Assembly (NCBI GenBank): GCA_964475205.1
Contig: CAYYVQ010000003.1
Span: 37,394 to 101,393 of the forward strand
Origin: CAYSRM01 sp964475205
GTDB taxonomy: Bacteria; Verrucomicrobiota; Kiritimatiellia; UBA8416; CAYSRM01
Direction of reading: 5' to 3'
Length of the DNA: 64,000 bases
Positions 16,701-24,994 of this stretch are shown here, piece by piece (position 1 is the stretch's first letter; each line of letters starts with the position of its first letter). The notes below the pieces were generated by a model. The model saw only the letters and a list, made by a program, of their open reading frames with translations. It did not search any database and had not been told where the DNA came from. The translations under genes were made by a program, and so were the position numbers.

Positions 16701-19565
16701 GTGAAAAAGAAAACAAGGTATACGTCGTTCTCGAAACAGGCCGAAATGATCTTATCGTTGCCTGTAGACTGCAGGGTCAACGAGCTGGGGGGCTACGGGC
16801 CTTCCGGTGAAGTTATATATACCGGGCATCCCCGGGGATGTCCCTCTGCGATTGTGGACAGTCGGGAAGGCGCCACTGTCTCTTTGATGTCCAACGGTTC
16901 TGTGGAGTTTACCGTTGCCAATCAAAACGGCGCGACCGTTCCTGTGCTTGCAAAGAGTTTTGATCCGGTTGAGAAACGCGAGATATCTGTTCCATCACAG
17001 AATGTGTGGATAAGTCTGCCCGAAAAAAAAGAAGCGCTGGCTTCGATTGTGAATCCTTCAATATCTTGCGGGTTGAAAACGCGGTGGATAAAGATTGTAA
17101 AAATTGGCGAACCGTTTCGACAGATGTGGCATTGTGCAGAGTTTTCGGCGCGAGGCTGCAGAATACAGACTGCGTTAAAACTGGCTTTGGTAGTAACAGA
17201 AAGCGGGCCTGCTCTGTTCCGGGGGATTTATGTGCTAAACTCCGGCACGCGGCCGGTTAATGCCGATTTATGGACTTTTTTCAGTCTTCATGGAACGCAG
17301 CGCTTTGTTTACAACAAGGCAATCTGGTATGACTCCGGTCTGCCTCTGACTCCGAGAGAGACCGTGGTTTGCGCTAGAATTCCCTACACTGATGACTTGC
17401 AACTCAAAAGGATTTCAACGTTTACACAGAACGCGGACTGTGTTGAAAGCACTTGCGACTACTCCTGTTTTGCCGGAGACACGTCAGCATCCGCGCTGTT
17501 TCCCTTCGCGGTCAGAAACGGCAGGCTTGGACCGGGGGCGGCCGGACGTTTGAACCGGTTTGCAACCCCTGCCGTAGCCGCCTCGCATTTGAAAGTCGAT
17601 CTTGAAGCGGGCGCTTATGCAGTGGCCGGGCAGAGTTTGCTTTATGTTACCGATCCAGATGTTCTGGACAGTTTTGCCCGGGCTTCGGTCGCCGAGGAAC
17701 CGTCTTACAAGGCAATTGCCTCAAAGTTCAAAAGCGCTTCGACCGGGCTGGTCAATTCGACTCCGGGCGCAAGGGACTCAGCGAGAAGGTTGTTGATACA
17801 AACAGGCGGTGGCTCTCCCAGTTTCAGTTTTGAGGCGGAAGGCAATAGAATGATATCGGAATATGCCGGGTCGGTCTGGACTGGTGTTGAGGAGTTGTAC
17901 GAGAACTGCAGGGCCCATGGCGCTACTTTAGCCGAGGGGATAGAGCTTGGGACCCGGGACCGTGGCCAGGACATGTGGCCCAAGATGAAGGCTGACCCGG
18001 GCCGGGTGAGAAAGGATCTCGTGCATGCGTTTTCGTTTATGTACGTGACATGTGAAGAACCGGTTGCCAGGAAAAGGAAGTTAACTCTCAAGGAAAAGCT
18101 TCACGGAATGTTCCCCAGACAATATCCCAGCCGTTGGAATGACAGAAGCGCCGAAATTCCCAACGACAACAGGCCTTATGCAGACAGTCCATTATGGCTG
18201 GTGAATTCTCTTGTAATGTATATCCGTGAAACCGGTGATGTGAGCATACTCCAGGAAACGGTTCCGACAGTGCGGCTGATAAATCCGGATGATCCTGAGA
18301 ATTCAAGCATGACCGGTAATTCCCTTGAATTGACTGTAATTGAAGTTGTGATGGAGATATTCAGGTGTTTCGGGAGGCATGTAAAGGACAGTCCTTACGG
18401 ACTTGCGCAGGTTATGTACGGAGACTGGTGCGATCCGATTGACATGTTTGGAACCTCAGCGGTAGGCGATGCTGCGACGCGCGGTCGGGGCAGGGGAGTG
18501 CATTTGCGGCTGACCGGTCATCTTTTTGAATGCCTGGTCCAGACGCTCGATCTTTTCCAATCTGCCGATGTCCGGAATGCTGCCGCGGGTTGCTCTGTAA
18601 GAGATGCTGCCGGTGAGCTTGTGCCTCTGGCCAACCTGATCCGGCATAATGCGGTAAAGTGGGCATGGGAGGATACAGGACAGGGATGTTCGGGTTTTGT
18701 CAGTGTTATACATGAACTCAAGGCCGACGGCAGTGTGCCTGATTATAAATCCGGAGAGCGCGGTTACACTCTTGGAAGCATGCAGGGAGATGATTTTGAC
18801 GGCGTAAACAGGCGCGACCTTGCGGCGCAGGCTTATTGTATGCAGATGTTGCAGACAGAGCGAAAGTACCTTGAACCTGTTCCGGGCAGTGAGGGGATGG
18901 TTCGGGCTATTATGGAGTGTGTGGATCAGATGTTCTATGATGAACGGCTCGGGTTAAGGCTCTTTACTACGCCGATAGCCAATAATGAACAGGCAGTGCG
19001 GCTGGTGGGCAGAATGGGTGTTTTGCCCAGCGGCACGGCTGAAAATGGCGAATACCATCATGGCCAGATAATGATGCACGTTTATAGACTGCTTGCGAAT
19101 GCCGAAACAGACAATGTTTGGGAGCAGTTCAAGCCCATGCTGTCGGTGTTCCGGGGTAAGGAAATCTGTGGTCCTTTTGACATGCCCTGTACTTCCTATG
19201 TTGCCGACAGGGACGATCCGCATTACGGCAAGGGAATGTACTTTGGCTTGTCAGGTTCCACAGACTGGCTGATCAGGTTTTTTGAGCAGATTGCAGGAAT
19301 TGATCTGAATCTTCATGACAGCACATTGCCTGATTTGACTGTCCAACCGAAGTTGCCTTCGGGTCTTGGCGGGAATCTGCGTTTGTCGCGGATAATTCAT
19401 GTGCGCAGTTGCGATGGCTACAAGCTCGTGCCCCTTACGGTGAAAGTTGGCAGGAAGAAGAACGAGAAGTGCCCGCGGATGTATGTTAACGGCGAGCCTT
19501 GTATAGAGGACTGTGTGCCTGATGTTGCGAAGTATGAGAGGGTTGAAGTTGAGGTTTTTGTTTGA
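16701..19565 (+). CDS. GH94-like glycoside phosphorylase
   Basis: A 954-residue protein that follows the cellobiose/chitobiose phosphorylase plan: an N-terminal beta-sandwich (about 1-370), then an (alpha/alpha)6 barrel and C-terminal beta cap. GTRDRGQDMWPKMKADPGRVR and DSPLWLVNSLVMYIRETGDVSILQETVP match GH94 signatures; the catalytic-acid motif GDWND appears as G574-D-W-C-D578. GLSGSTDWLIRFFEQIAGI followed by LPDLTVQPKLPSGL is the usual phosphate-side and C-terminal motif. The GTG at 16701 is chosen because GGAGG lies 4 bp upstream; the frame stays open 17 codons further. No signal peptide is seen, so intracellular phosphorolysis of an imported disaccharide is likely. The donor sugar is unknown. 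Confidence 0.78.
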   Translation: MKKKTRYTSFSKQAEMILSLPVDCRVNELGGYGPSGEVIYTGHPRGCPSAIVDSREGATVSLMSNGSVEFTVANQNGATVPVLAKSFDPVEKREISVPSQNVWISLPEKKEALASIVNPSISCGLKTRWIKIVKIGEPFRQMWHCAEFSARGCRIQTALKLALVVTESGPALFRGIYVLNSGTRPVNADLWTFFSLHGTQRFVYNKAIWYDSGLPLTPRETVVCARIPYTDDLQLKRISTFTQNADCVESTCDYSCFAGDTSASALFPFAVRNGRLGPGAAGRLNRFATPAVAASHLKVDLEAGAYAVAGQSLLYVTDPDVLDSFARASVAEEPSYKAIASKFKSASTGLVNSTPGARDSARRLLIQTGGGSPSFSFEAEGNRMISEYAGSVWTGVEELYENCRAHGATLAEGIELGTRDRGQDMWPKMKADPGRVRKDLVHAFSFMYVTCEEPVARKRKLTLKEKLHGMFPRQYPSRWNDRSAEIPNDNRPYADSPLWLVNSLVMYIRETGDVSILQETVPTVRLINPDDPENSSMTGNSLELTVIEVVMEIFRCFGRHVKDSPYGLAQVMYGDWCDPIDMFGTSAVGDAATRGRGRGVHLRLTGHLFECLVQTLDLFQSADVRNAAAGCSVRDAAGELVPLANLIRHNAVKWAWEDTGQGCSGFVSVIHELKADGSVPDYKSGERGYTLGSMQGDDFDGVNRRDLAAQAYCMQMLQTERKYLEPVPGSEGMVRAIMECVDQMFYDERLGLRLFTTPIANNEQAVRLVGRMGVLPSGTAENGEYHHGQIMMHVYRLLANAETDNVWEQFKPMLSVFRGKEICGPFDMPCTSYVADRDDPHYGKGMYFGLSGSTDWLIRFFEQIAGIDLNLHDSTLPDLTVQPKLPSGLGGNLRLSRIIHVRSCDGYKLVPLTVKVGRKKNEKCPRMYVNGEPCIEDCVPDVAKYERVEVEVFV

Positions 19566-19621
19566 GCGCAGAGGGAGAAGAGTAGTTAACTACGACGATA
19601 CACTGTCCGTATTCGAGAGGC

Positions 19622-19650
19622 TTGACTGTGGATGAGAGTATGCGTATTCT
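19622..19650 (+). promoter_or_regulatory. Candidate promoter of cysK, implying a leaderless mRNA
   Basis: TTGACT (19622-19627), a 17-bp spacer and TATTCT (19645-19650) give a good sigma-70-type promoter. Transcription would start at about 19656-19658, 2-4 bases before the cysK ATG at 19660. No Shine-Dalgarno sequence precedes that ATG. The same two hexamers occur before tRNA-Val (26732-26759). Confidence 0.5.
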
Positions 19651-19659
19651 TGTCTTATT

Positions 19660-20565
19660 ATGGAATTTTATACGAACATATTGAATGCGATAGGGAATAC
19701 GCCTTTGATCGAATTGACGCGTATTTCCAGGGTGCCTATTTTTGCCAAGGCCGAGTATATGAATCCGGGGGGGAGCATTAAGGACAGGGTTGCGCTTTAT
19801 CTTATTGAGGAAGCTGAGAAAGAAGGCTCCTTGAAGCAGGGCATGCGGATAGCGGAGGCTACTTCCGGGAATACTGGGATTGGCATGACTTTTGTGGGTG
19901 TGCACAAGGGTTATGGGGTTACAATCGTTATGCCCGAGGATATGAGCGAGGAACGTAAGAAGATAATCAGGGCTTTTGGGGGTGAGATTGTTACCACTCC
20001 TGCCGCGGAGAGCCTGGCCGGTTCGCTGAAGAAGCTTGAAGAAATAAAGCGGGCTGATTCTGCAGTTTTCGTGCCGGGCCAGTTTGAGAATCCGCGTAAC
20101 CCGGAAATTCACTATATGGCGACTGCATCCGAAATATGGAGGCAGATGGAGGGTAAAGTTGACGCGTTTGTTGCCGGTGTGGGCAGCGGCGGAACGCTTG
20201 GAGGCGTTGGCAGGTATCTCAAGGAAAAGGACAAAGACATCCAGATTGTAGCCGTAGAACCTGCAAATTCGGCCGCCTTGCTTGGGCACGAGCCCGGCCT
20301 GCACAAGATCCAGGGAATCGGTGACGGGTTTGTTCCGGCTGTTCTTGATACTTCCCTGATAAACGAGGTTCTGACCGTCACCGATAATGACGCGGTTGAA
20401 ACGGCTCGTAAGCTTGCTGCAAAGGAAGGAACGCTGGTGGGAACTTCTTCGGGCGCGAATGTATGGGCTGCTTTGATATTAAGCGACAGGCTTGGACCTG
20501 AGAAGAATGTGGTTACGGTATTGCCTGACAGGGCGGAGCGGTATTTCAGCACGGCTCTTATTTGA
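19660..20565 (+). CDS. cysK: Cysteine synthase (O-acetylserine sulfhydrylase)
   Basis: A 301-residue fold-type II PLP enzyme. Lys41 in NPGGSIKDR forms the Schiff base, TSGNTG (68-73) binds the substrate carboxylate, and GVGSGGTLGGVGRYL binds the PLP phosphate. The N-terminus MEFYTNILNAIGNTPLIEL aligns well with CysK starts, so the ATG is credible although no ribosome-binding site is visible. It condenses O-acetylserine (or O-phosphoserine in some relatives) with sulfide to cysteine. Lacking a C-terminal CBS domain, it is not a cystathionine synthase of the eukaryotic type. It is monocistronic; the 241-bp gap downstream is repeat-rich. Confidence 0.9.
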   Translation: MEFYTNILNAIGNTPLIELTRISRVPIFAKAEYMNPGGSIKDRVALYLIEEAEKEGSLKQGMRIAEATSGNTGIGMTFVGVHKGYGVTIVMPEDMSEERKKIIRAFGGEIVTTPAAESLAGSLKKLEEIKRADSAVFVPGQFENPRNPEIHYMATASEIWRQMEGKVDAFVAGVGSGGTLGGVGRYLKEKDKDIQIVAVEPANSAALLGHEPGLHKIQGIGDGFVPAVLDTSLINEVLTVTDNDAVETARKLAAKEGTLVGTSSGANVWAALILSDRLGPEKNVVTVLPDRAERYFSTALI

Positions 20566-20806
20566 GAGTCATCAGTCATTTGTCTGCTCGCCTAAAGCCT
20601 GACAATTGGTTTCCGCTCCTTTAGCCTGATCTTATCATCAAATTAATGCAATTTCGTGTTTTTAGCGTATTTCGTAGTTTCTTTCTTCCCATCTCCTCTG
20701 TGCTCTCTGTGGTTACAATCTTTTTCTTTTCTACCCCTTCAACATTGGATATTCCGTGTTGGATATTCTTCTCCTCCGTGGTCTGTAAGCTGTAGTCTGT
20801 TGTGAG
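20566..20806. repeat. Intergenic cluster of dispersed repeats
   Basis: This gap between convergent cysK and tsaE holds no gene. It contains a GTCATCAGTCATTTG unit (from 20568) related to 3025-3064 and 29799-29840; TTTTAGCGTATTTCGTAGTTT (20660-20680), whose reverse complement matches 9234-9254 except for one base; two direct copies of TTGGATATTC (about 20743-20768); and CTGTAAGCTGTAGTCTGT (20783-20800), shared with 5508-5534. No strong terminator hairpin is visible. Confidence 0.6.
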
Positions 20807-21268
20807 TTATCCAGTCGGGGTGACTGTGATTTTGCGGTTGTCCGGTTCTTCGGTTGCTTCGAAGTAGATATGAATGGCTGTTTCCGGGATAAGTTCTTCA
20901 GCCTTTTCGGCCCATTCAATCGCGATTACTCCCGGGGTTTCCAGGTAACGTTCAAATTCGAGGGAGAATGCATCTTCGGGTGAATTCAGCCGGTAGAGGT
21001 CGATATGATAGAGAGGGGTTTCCGCCGGGTATTCATTTATCAGGGTGAAGGTCGGGCTGGTGACCGGTCGGTTAATTCCGAGCGCTCTAGCCAGGCCTTT
21101 CACAAAACATGTTTTGCCGCTTCCGAGGTTTCCATGTAGCGCTATTATGCATGTGGAACACCCGGCCGGCGATGATCTCTTGTCGCATGCCTCACGGGCA
21201 ATTTCTTCCGCGAGTTTCATTGTTTCCCGAGGGGAGCGGGTAATTACTGTTTTTCCGGATATTGTCAT
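20807..21268 (-). CDS. tsaE: tRNA threonylcarbamoyladenosine biosynthesis ATPase TsaE
   Basis: A 153-residue protein of normal TsaE length. The Walker A motif is HGNLGSGKT (about residues 45-53), followed by FVKGLARALG and the family motif VTSPTFTLINEY. HIDLYRL and IEWAEKAEELIP are also diagnostic. TsaE is the P-loop partner of TsaB-TsaD in forming t6A37 in ANN-decoding tRNAs. Its start lies 2 bp behind thiL, so it is the last gene of the hisG-to-tsaE minus-strand run. Confidence 0.92.
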   Translation of the reverse strand: MTISGKTVITRSPRETMKLAEEIAREACDKRSSPAGCSTCIIALHGNLGSGKTCFVKGLARALGINRPVTSPTFTLINEYPAETPLYHIDLYRLNSPEDAFSLEFERYLETPGVIAIEWAEKAEELIPETAIHIYFEATEEPDNRKITVTPTG

Positions 21269-21270
21269 GA

Positions 21271-22218
21271 TTAAAAATGCCGGAATTCAGACAGTTCAAT
21301 AATTCTGTTGTCCAGCAGGACTTCCGCGTTGCCCGAAGAAACTTTTCCTATATGTGTCAGAGGAGTCTCAAAATGTTGCGACCATTCCTTCAGGATTAAC
21401 GGCAGGTTTTCATGTTCTGTGGTGAAAAGCAATTCAAAGTCTTCTCCGTCGTACAGCGCCTGTTCGACGGCCGAGCCGGGTTGAAGGTGTTTGCTCAACG
21501 GCAGTTTTGAAGCGGTTATATTGATCCGGACACCGCTTTCTTCGGCCAGGTGTGTTGCGTCCCTGGCCAGGCCGTCGCTGACATCTATCATGGACTGTGC
21601 GTAGCCCTTTTCTCTCAACCATGCGCCTTCTTTAACCCTCGGTATAAAACTCAGGTGTTTGCCTGCGGATGCCCCGCCGAGTTGTCCTGTAACCAGCAAT
21701 GCATGGCCCGGCCGGGCGCCGGATCGGAGGATGCCCCGGCCTGTTGTAATGGTTCCCGCACAGAAGACATGGATTTGAAGGGAGTCTGCGCGTGACAGGT
21801 CTCCACCGACAATGGCGCATTCGAATTCGCTTGCGATCCGGTCTGCGCCTTTATAGGCGCGTTCCAGGTAGCTCGACTCGACATTCCCGGGAGCGGCTAT
21901 GTCAATCAGTATAAAGCGGGGCATCCCTCCCATTGCGGCGATATCGCTTAGAACTCTGCCGACGGCTTTGCGGCCTACAGATTCGGGCTCGGATTCCTGC
22001 GTAAAATGAGTTCCGAATATGACCGGGTCTGAAGTAAACAGCCATTCTAGCTGACTTTCCCCGGAGGTCTTTACTATCGCGCAATCGTCGCCGGCGCCGC
22101 GGATGACGTCCGGAGAGCCGGTCAGTATATTGGAAAGCCGTTCGATTGTTTTGTGTTCGCCTTTTTTGCCAAGGGTTGTCATGGTTTGAAGTTTTGCCGC
22201 TTTGAGGAATTTTGTCAA
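21271..22218 (-). CDS. thiL: Thiamine-monophosphate kinase ThiL
   Basis: A protein of up to 315 residues. Hallmarks are GAGDDCAIV, VGRKAVGRVLSDIAAMGGMP, AIVGGDLSRAD, SMIDVSDGLARDATHLAEESGV and ALYDGEDFELLFT, all of the AIR-synthase-like ThiL fold that phosphorylates thiamine monophosphate to the diphosphate with ATP and Mg. The start is uncertain. TTG at 22218 overlaps the upstream stop (TTGA) and has GGAGG only 3 bp before it. ATG at 22182 (303 residues) better fits the usual N-terminus but has no visible ribosome-binding site. Coupled to the glycosyltransferase upstream and tsaE downstream. Confidence 0.9.
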   Translation of the reverse strand: MTKFLKAAKLQTMTTLGKKGEHKTIERLSNILTGSPDVIRGAGDDCAIVKTSGESQLEWLFTSDPVIFGTHFTQESEPESVGRKAVGRVLSDIAAMGGMPRFILIDIAAPGNVESSYLERAYKGADRIASEFECAIVGGDLSRADSLQIHVFCAGTITTGRGILRSGARPGHALLVTGQLGGASAGKHLSFIPRVKEGAWLREKGYAQSMIDVSDGLARDATHLAEESGVRINITASKLPLSKHLQPGSAVEQALYDGEDFELLFTTEHENLPLILKEWSQHFETPLTHIGKVSSGNAEVLLDNRIIELSEFRHF

Positions 22219-23309
22219 TGCCCTCCGGCAATCAGCGGCGCAAGATGGTTTTTGAGTTCGGCCGATATTTCTCTGGCGAGGTAGCGGTGCATTCTTTCAT
22301 GCTGCCGGGCCAGTACTGCATTTCTCAGTTTTGCGTTCAGGATCAATTCGCTTGCTGTTTCGGCGATAAGCGGATAATTTTTTTCGCGGAAAAGAATGCC
22401 TGCCTTGTCCATCGTGTCGGGGATTGCTCCTGCGGCGTAGGCCAGAACCGGAACCCGGTGGGCCATTGCCTCGAGAAGGGGGATGCAGAAACCTTCGTGT
22501 TCGCTCATGCACAGGAATATGGATGCGGACTGGTAAAAGCCGGAAAGCTGTCGTTGTGTTACAGATCCGGCGAAATATGCATGCCTTTCCAGCCCCAGTT
22601 CCCTTTGCAGGCTGAGCAGGAGGTGGTAATAACGTTCTGTTCCGGCAAAGGATCCTACATGTATCAATCTGGCATCAAAGTCCGAAGTCAAACGGATACA
22701 GGCCATTGCGTAAAGCAGATCTTCGATTTTCTTGTTCGGGGCGCATCTGCCGACAAACAGGATATTTTTTTTGCCGTCGTTAAACCTTTTCATCACCTTT
22801 CTGTCAGGAGGCGAGGTGATGTCCTTGATATTGAGAAGTATCGGCAGAACATTGACGTTTGAGTATCCTGCCTGGCGCAGTTCTGCTGCGTTGAACTCGC
22901 TGTCGGCCAGGTTGATTTCCGCGGAGTCTTTGAGAGAGCGTATTTGTTTCCTTCCCTTTTTCAAGTTGGCTGCGGTGCTTCTGTTGATGAGTTCGAAGTA
23001 GCGATGGGGGGTAATGTTATGATACCTGATGACTTTACGACAGTTGAGAGTTTTGAATTCTTCGTTGACCGGGGAGCCTATGGAAAGGTGGAGAAGCATG
23101 ATATCGTGCGGACTGAGATTGCAATGCGCCCGGGAGAAATCTTTGGCGTCGTGTCTGAGTTCGGGAAGAATCCTTGTTTTTTCGCTGAAGATTTCCGATT
23201 CATAGCCCCAGCTTCTGAATGTTTCTCGGTATTCGCGGGCCTCGTTGCTTATAGCATCGCCGTTTGTCATGCCTGCGGTCAGTTGATGGATTGCACGAGT
23301 TTTCGTCAT
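22215..23309 (-). CDS. GT4-family glycosyltransferase
   Basis: A 364-residue GT-B glycosyltransferase. The N-terminal acceptor half includes HQLTAGMTNGDAISNEA and VIRYHNITPHRYFE; the C-terminal donor half begins with NILFVGRCAPNKKIEDLL and contains SEHEGFCIPLLEAMAHRVPVLAYAAGAIPDTM, the E-x7-E nucleotide-sugar motif of GT4 enzymes. A retaining mechanism and a role in glycoconjugate or polysaccharide assembly are inferred from the family. No membrane segment is present. It follows the TPR lipoprotein by 57 bp and overlaps thiL. Confidence 0.85.
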   Translation of the reverse strand: MTKTRAIHQLTAGMTNGDAISNEAREYRETFRSWGYESEIFSEKTRILPELRHDAKDFSRAHCNLSPHDIMLLHLSIGSPVNEEFKTLNCRKVIRYHNITPHRYFELINRSTAANLKKGRKQIRSLKDSAEINLADSEFNAAELRQAGYSNVNVLPILLNIKDITSPPDRKVMKRFNDGKKNILFVGRCAPNKKIEDLLYAMACIRLTSDFDARLIHVGSFAGTERYYHLLLSLQRELGLERHAYFAGSVTQRQLSGFYQSASIFLCMSEHEGFCIPLLEAMAHRVPVLAYAAGAIPDTMDKAGILFREKNYPLIAETASELILNAKLRNAVLARQHERMHRYLAREISAELKNHLAPLIAGGH

Positions 23310-23366
23310 TATTATATGTCGCCAAGGCAGTTTGAATGAAAAACTTTGAAAGAACCTGGTTCCGTT

Positions 23367-24848
23367 TCAGCGGTCAGCCTGCTTTTCTTCCTCTGCTTTT
23401 TTCTGAAGTTCATCCGTGTTTACGCCATGGTTGCGCAGTTTTTCCAGGACTGTCTTGTTTTCCGGATCGAGGATGAAGCTCTTTTCCCAATTAGACAGGG
23501 CTTTTTGTGTCTTGCCCAGCTTTCGGTATATGTCTCCGAGGTGCTCCAGGAGAACAGGATCTTCGCCCATCAACTCCAGCGCCAGTTTGATTTCATCACG
23601 GGCTTTTTCAAACTTTCCCTGTTTGTAGTATATCCATCCGAGAGTGTCAACGTATGCTCCGTTTTCCGGTTCTGCTTTCAAAGCCACCCGGACATAATCG
23701 AGAGCCTTGTCGAGGTTGGTGTTGTTTTCCGCCCAGGTATAGGCGATGAAATTGTGCGCCTGGTGGGACCCGGGATACTTGCGCAGGGATTCTTTTACAA
23801 TGGCTATTGCCTGTTCGGGTTTTCCTGTCTTGTCCAGAACTGCGCCATAGTGCAGGTAAAACTCCAGTGGCGGTGGTTTTATGTTGTCGGATTCTTCCCA
23901 TGCCTGCAAGGCCTTTTCGAAAGTTTCGATTGATTCGATGTGCATTTTTTCTATGGAGTATAACTGTGCAAGCCGGTACAGGATCGGGAAGTCGTCTTTG
24001 AACCTTTTTGTTGCCGACTCGAGAAAGCGGATGGATTTTTTATAATCTTGTGCGCTGTAAACGGCTGCCAGTTTTATTACCGGATCCGGACTATCCGGAT
24101 TGGCTGCCGCGGCTTTTCTCAGAAAGTCGGCGCCCTTTTCGAGGTTGCCCGCAGAAACATACAACTCACCAAGGATTTCCTGGAAGTGTGCTTTTCTTTC
24201 GCCTGCATGTTCCCCCATGAGTTCGAAGAATGGAATAGCCTGCCGGATCTGTTTTGCCTGGATATGCCGCAAAGCTATGTTATAGCAGTATGACATGACC
24301 GGTTTTTTGTCCGGAAGATTATTCATAGCCGTCTGCAGAGTTTGTAAGGCCTCTTTGTCATTGTTGTTTATGACATGTATGGCGGCGAGCTGCCGGTAGA
24401 GTTCCCAGTTGTCGGGAGCGAGATCAATGGCCGCGTTGTACTGGCCGGTTGCCTTCTTATGTTCCCCCCTGCCAAGGTAGATCAATGCCAGGGAAATCCT
24501 TGGTTCCGGGTCGGAAGGGTTTTGCCTGACCGCCTCTTCCAGGATGTCTAATGCTTTTTCGTGCTTGTTGTTCCTCATGCATAGTCCCGCGGCATGAGTG
24601 TACAGTCCGAGTGTGGCGGGATCTTTTTCGATTGCCGCTTCGAGGTGCCAAAGCGCCTTGCTGGTGTCGGGCGCAGAGCTTTCTTCGTGCAGCAGCGCAG
24701 CGCCGTAGTGGGCAAGCGCGTCAACAAGACGTTCCTGGTTTTTTTTGAGCTGTGCGCCCCCGGGCTCAATCTTTTCACCCGGGCGCAGCGAGCCGCAACC
24801 TGCAGTGCAGACCAGCGCGGTTGCAAAAAACCATTTTAAGAAGGTCAT
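23367..24848 (-). CDS. TPR-repeat lipoprotein
   Basis: A 493-residue protein. The N-terminus MTFLKWFFATALVCTAGCGSL has a hydrophobic signal and a plausible lipobox ending at Cys18 (T-A-G-C, weak at -3). The rest is a string of about a dozen tetratricopeptide repeats, e.g. PATLGLYTHAAGLCMRNNKHEKALDILEEAVRQNP and GAYVDTLGWIYYKQGKFEKARDEIKLALELMGEDP, ending in a charged KKAEEEKQADR tail. Such proteins act as scaffolds in the periplasm or outer membrane. Embedded in the hisG-tsaE run, 20 bp behind the tiny bS22-like gene. Confidence 0.85.
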   Translation of the reverse strand: MTFLKWFFATALVCTAGCGSLRPGEKIEPGGAQLKKNQERLVDALAHYGAALLHEESSAPDTSKALWHLEAAIEKDPATLGLYTHAAGLCMRNNKHEKALDILEEAVRQNPSDPEPRISLALIYLGRGEHKKATGQYNAAIDLAPDNWELYRQLAAIHVINNNDKEALQTLQTAMNNLPDKKPVMSYCYNIALRHIQAKQIRQAIPFFELMGEHAGERKAHFQEILGELYVSAGNLEKGADFLRKAAAANPDSPDPVIKLAAVYSAQDYKKSIRFLESATKRFKDDFPILYRLAQLYSIEKMHIESIETFEKALQAWEESDNIKPPPLEFYLHYGAVLDKTGKPEQAIAIVKESLRKYPGSHQAHNFIAYTWAENNTNLDKALDYVRVALKAEPENGAYVDTLGWIYYKQGKFEKARDEIKLALELMGEDPVLLEHLGDIYRKLGKTQKALSNWEKSFILDPENKTVLEKLRNHGVNTDELQKKAEEEKQADR

Positions 24849-24868
24849 ACAAATATCTTTGCAGATGA

Positions 24869-24958
24869 CTATTTATTCTTGTGTCTGTTTTCTTTTTTCC
24901 GTTTGCGGTACTTGTGTTTTGTGATCTTTTTTGACCGCTTCTTTTTGATTGATCCCAC
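24869..24958 (-). CDS. 29-residue AURKAIP1/COX24-domain (bS22-like) protein
   Basis: A tiny GTG-started gene, MGSIKKKRSKKITKHKYRKRKKENRHKNK once translated (shown as KKKRSKKITKHKYRKRKK core at residues 5-22). An excellent AAGGAGG lies 7 bp before the GTG. The pattern G-S-[VI]-x-K-K-R..K-M/I-x-K-x-K-[HY]-R-K..R..R matches the AURKAIP1/COX24 family (DUF1713), which includes the actinobacterial small-subunit ribosomal protein bS22 and mitochondrial mS38. A ribosomal role is inferred from that similarity. It sits between hisG (36 bp upstream) and the TPR gene. Confidence 0.78.
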   Translation of the reverse strand: MGSIKKKRSKKITKHKYRKRKKENRHKNK

Positions 24959-24994
24959 GTTTTTTCCTCCTTGTGGATCTGATTGTCGGGTCTG

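Noticed and set aside
19486..20304. Minus-strand ORF of 272 codons opposite cysK
   Set aside because: Antisense to a certain cysteine synthase and without family features.
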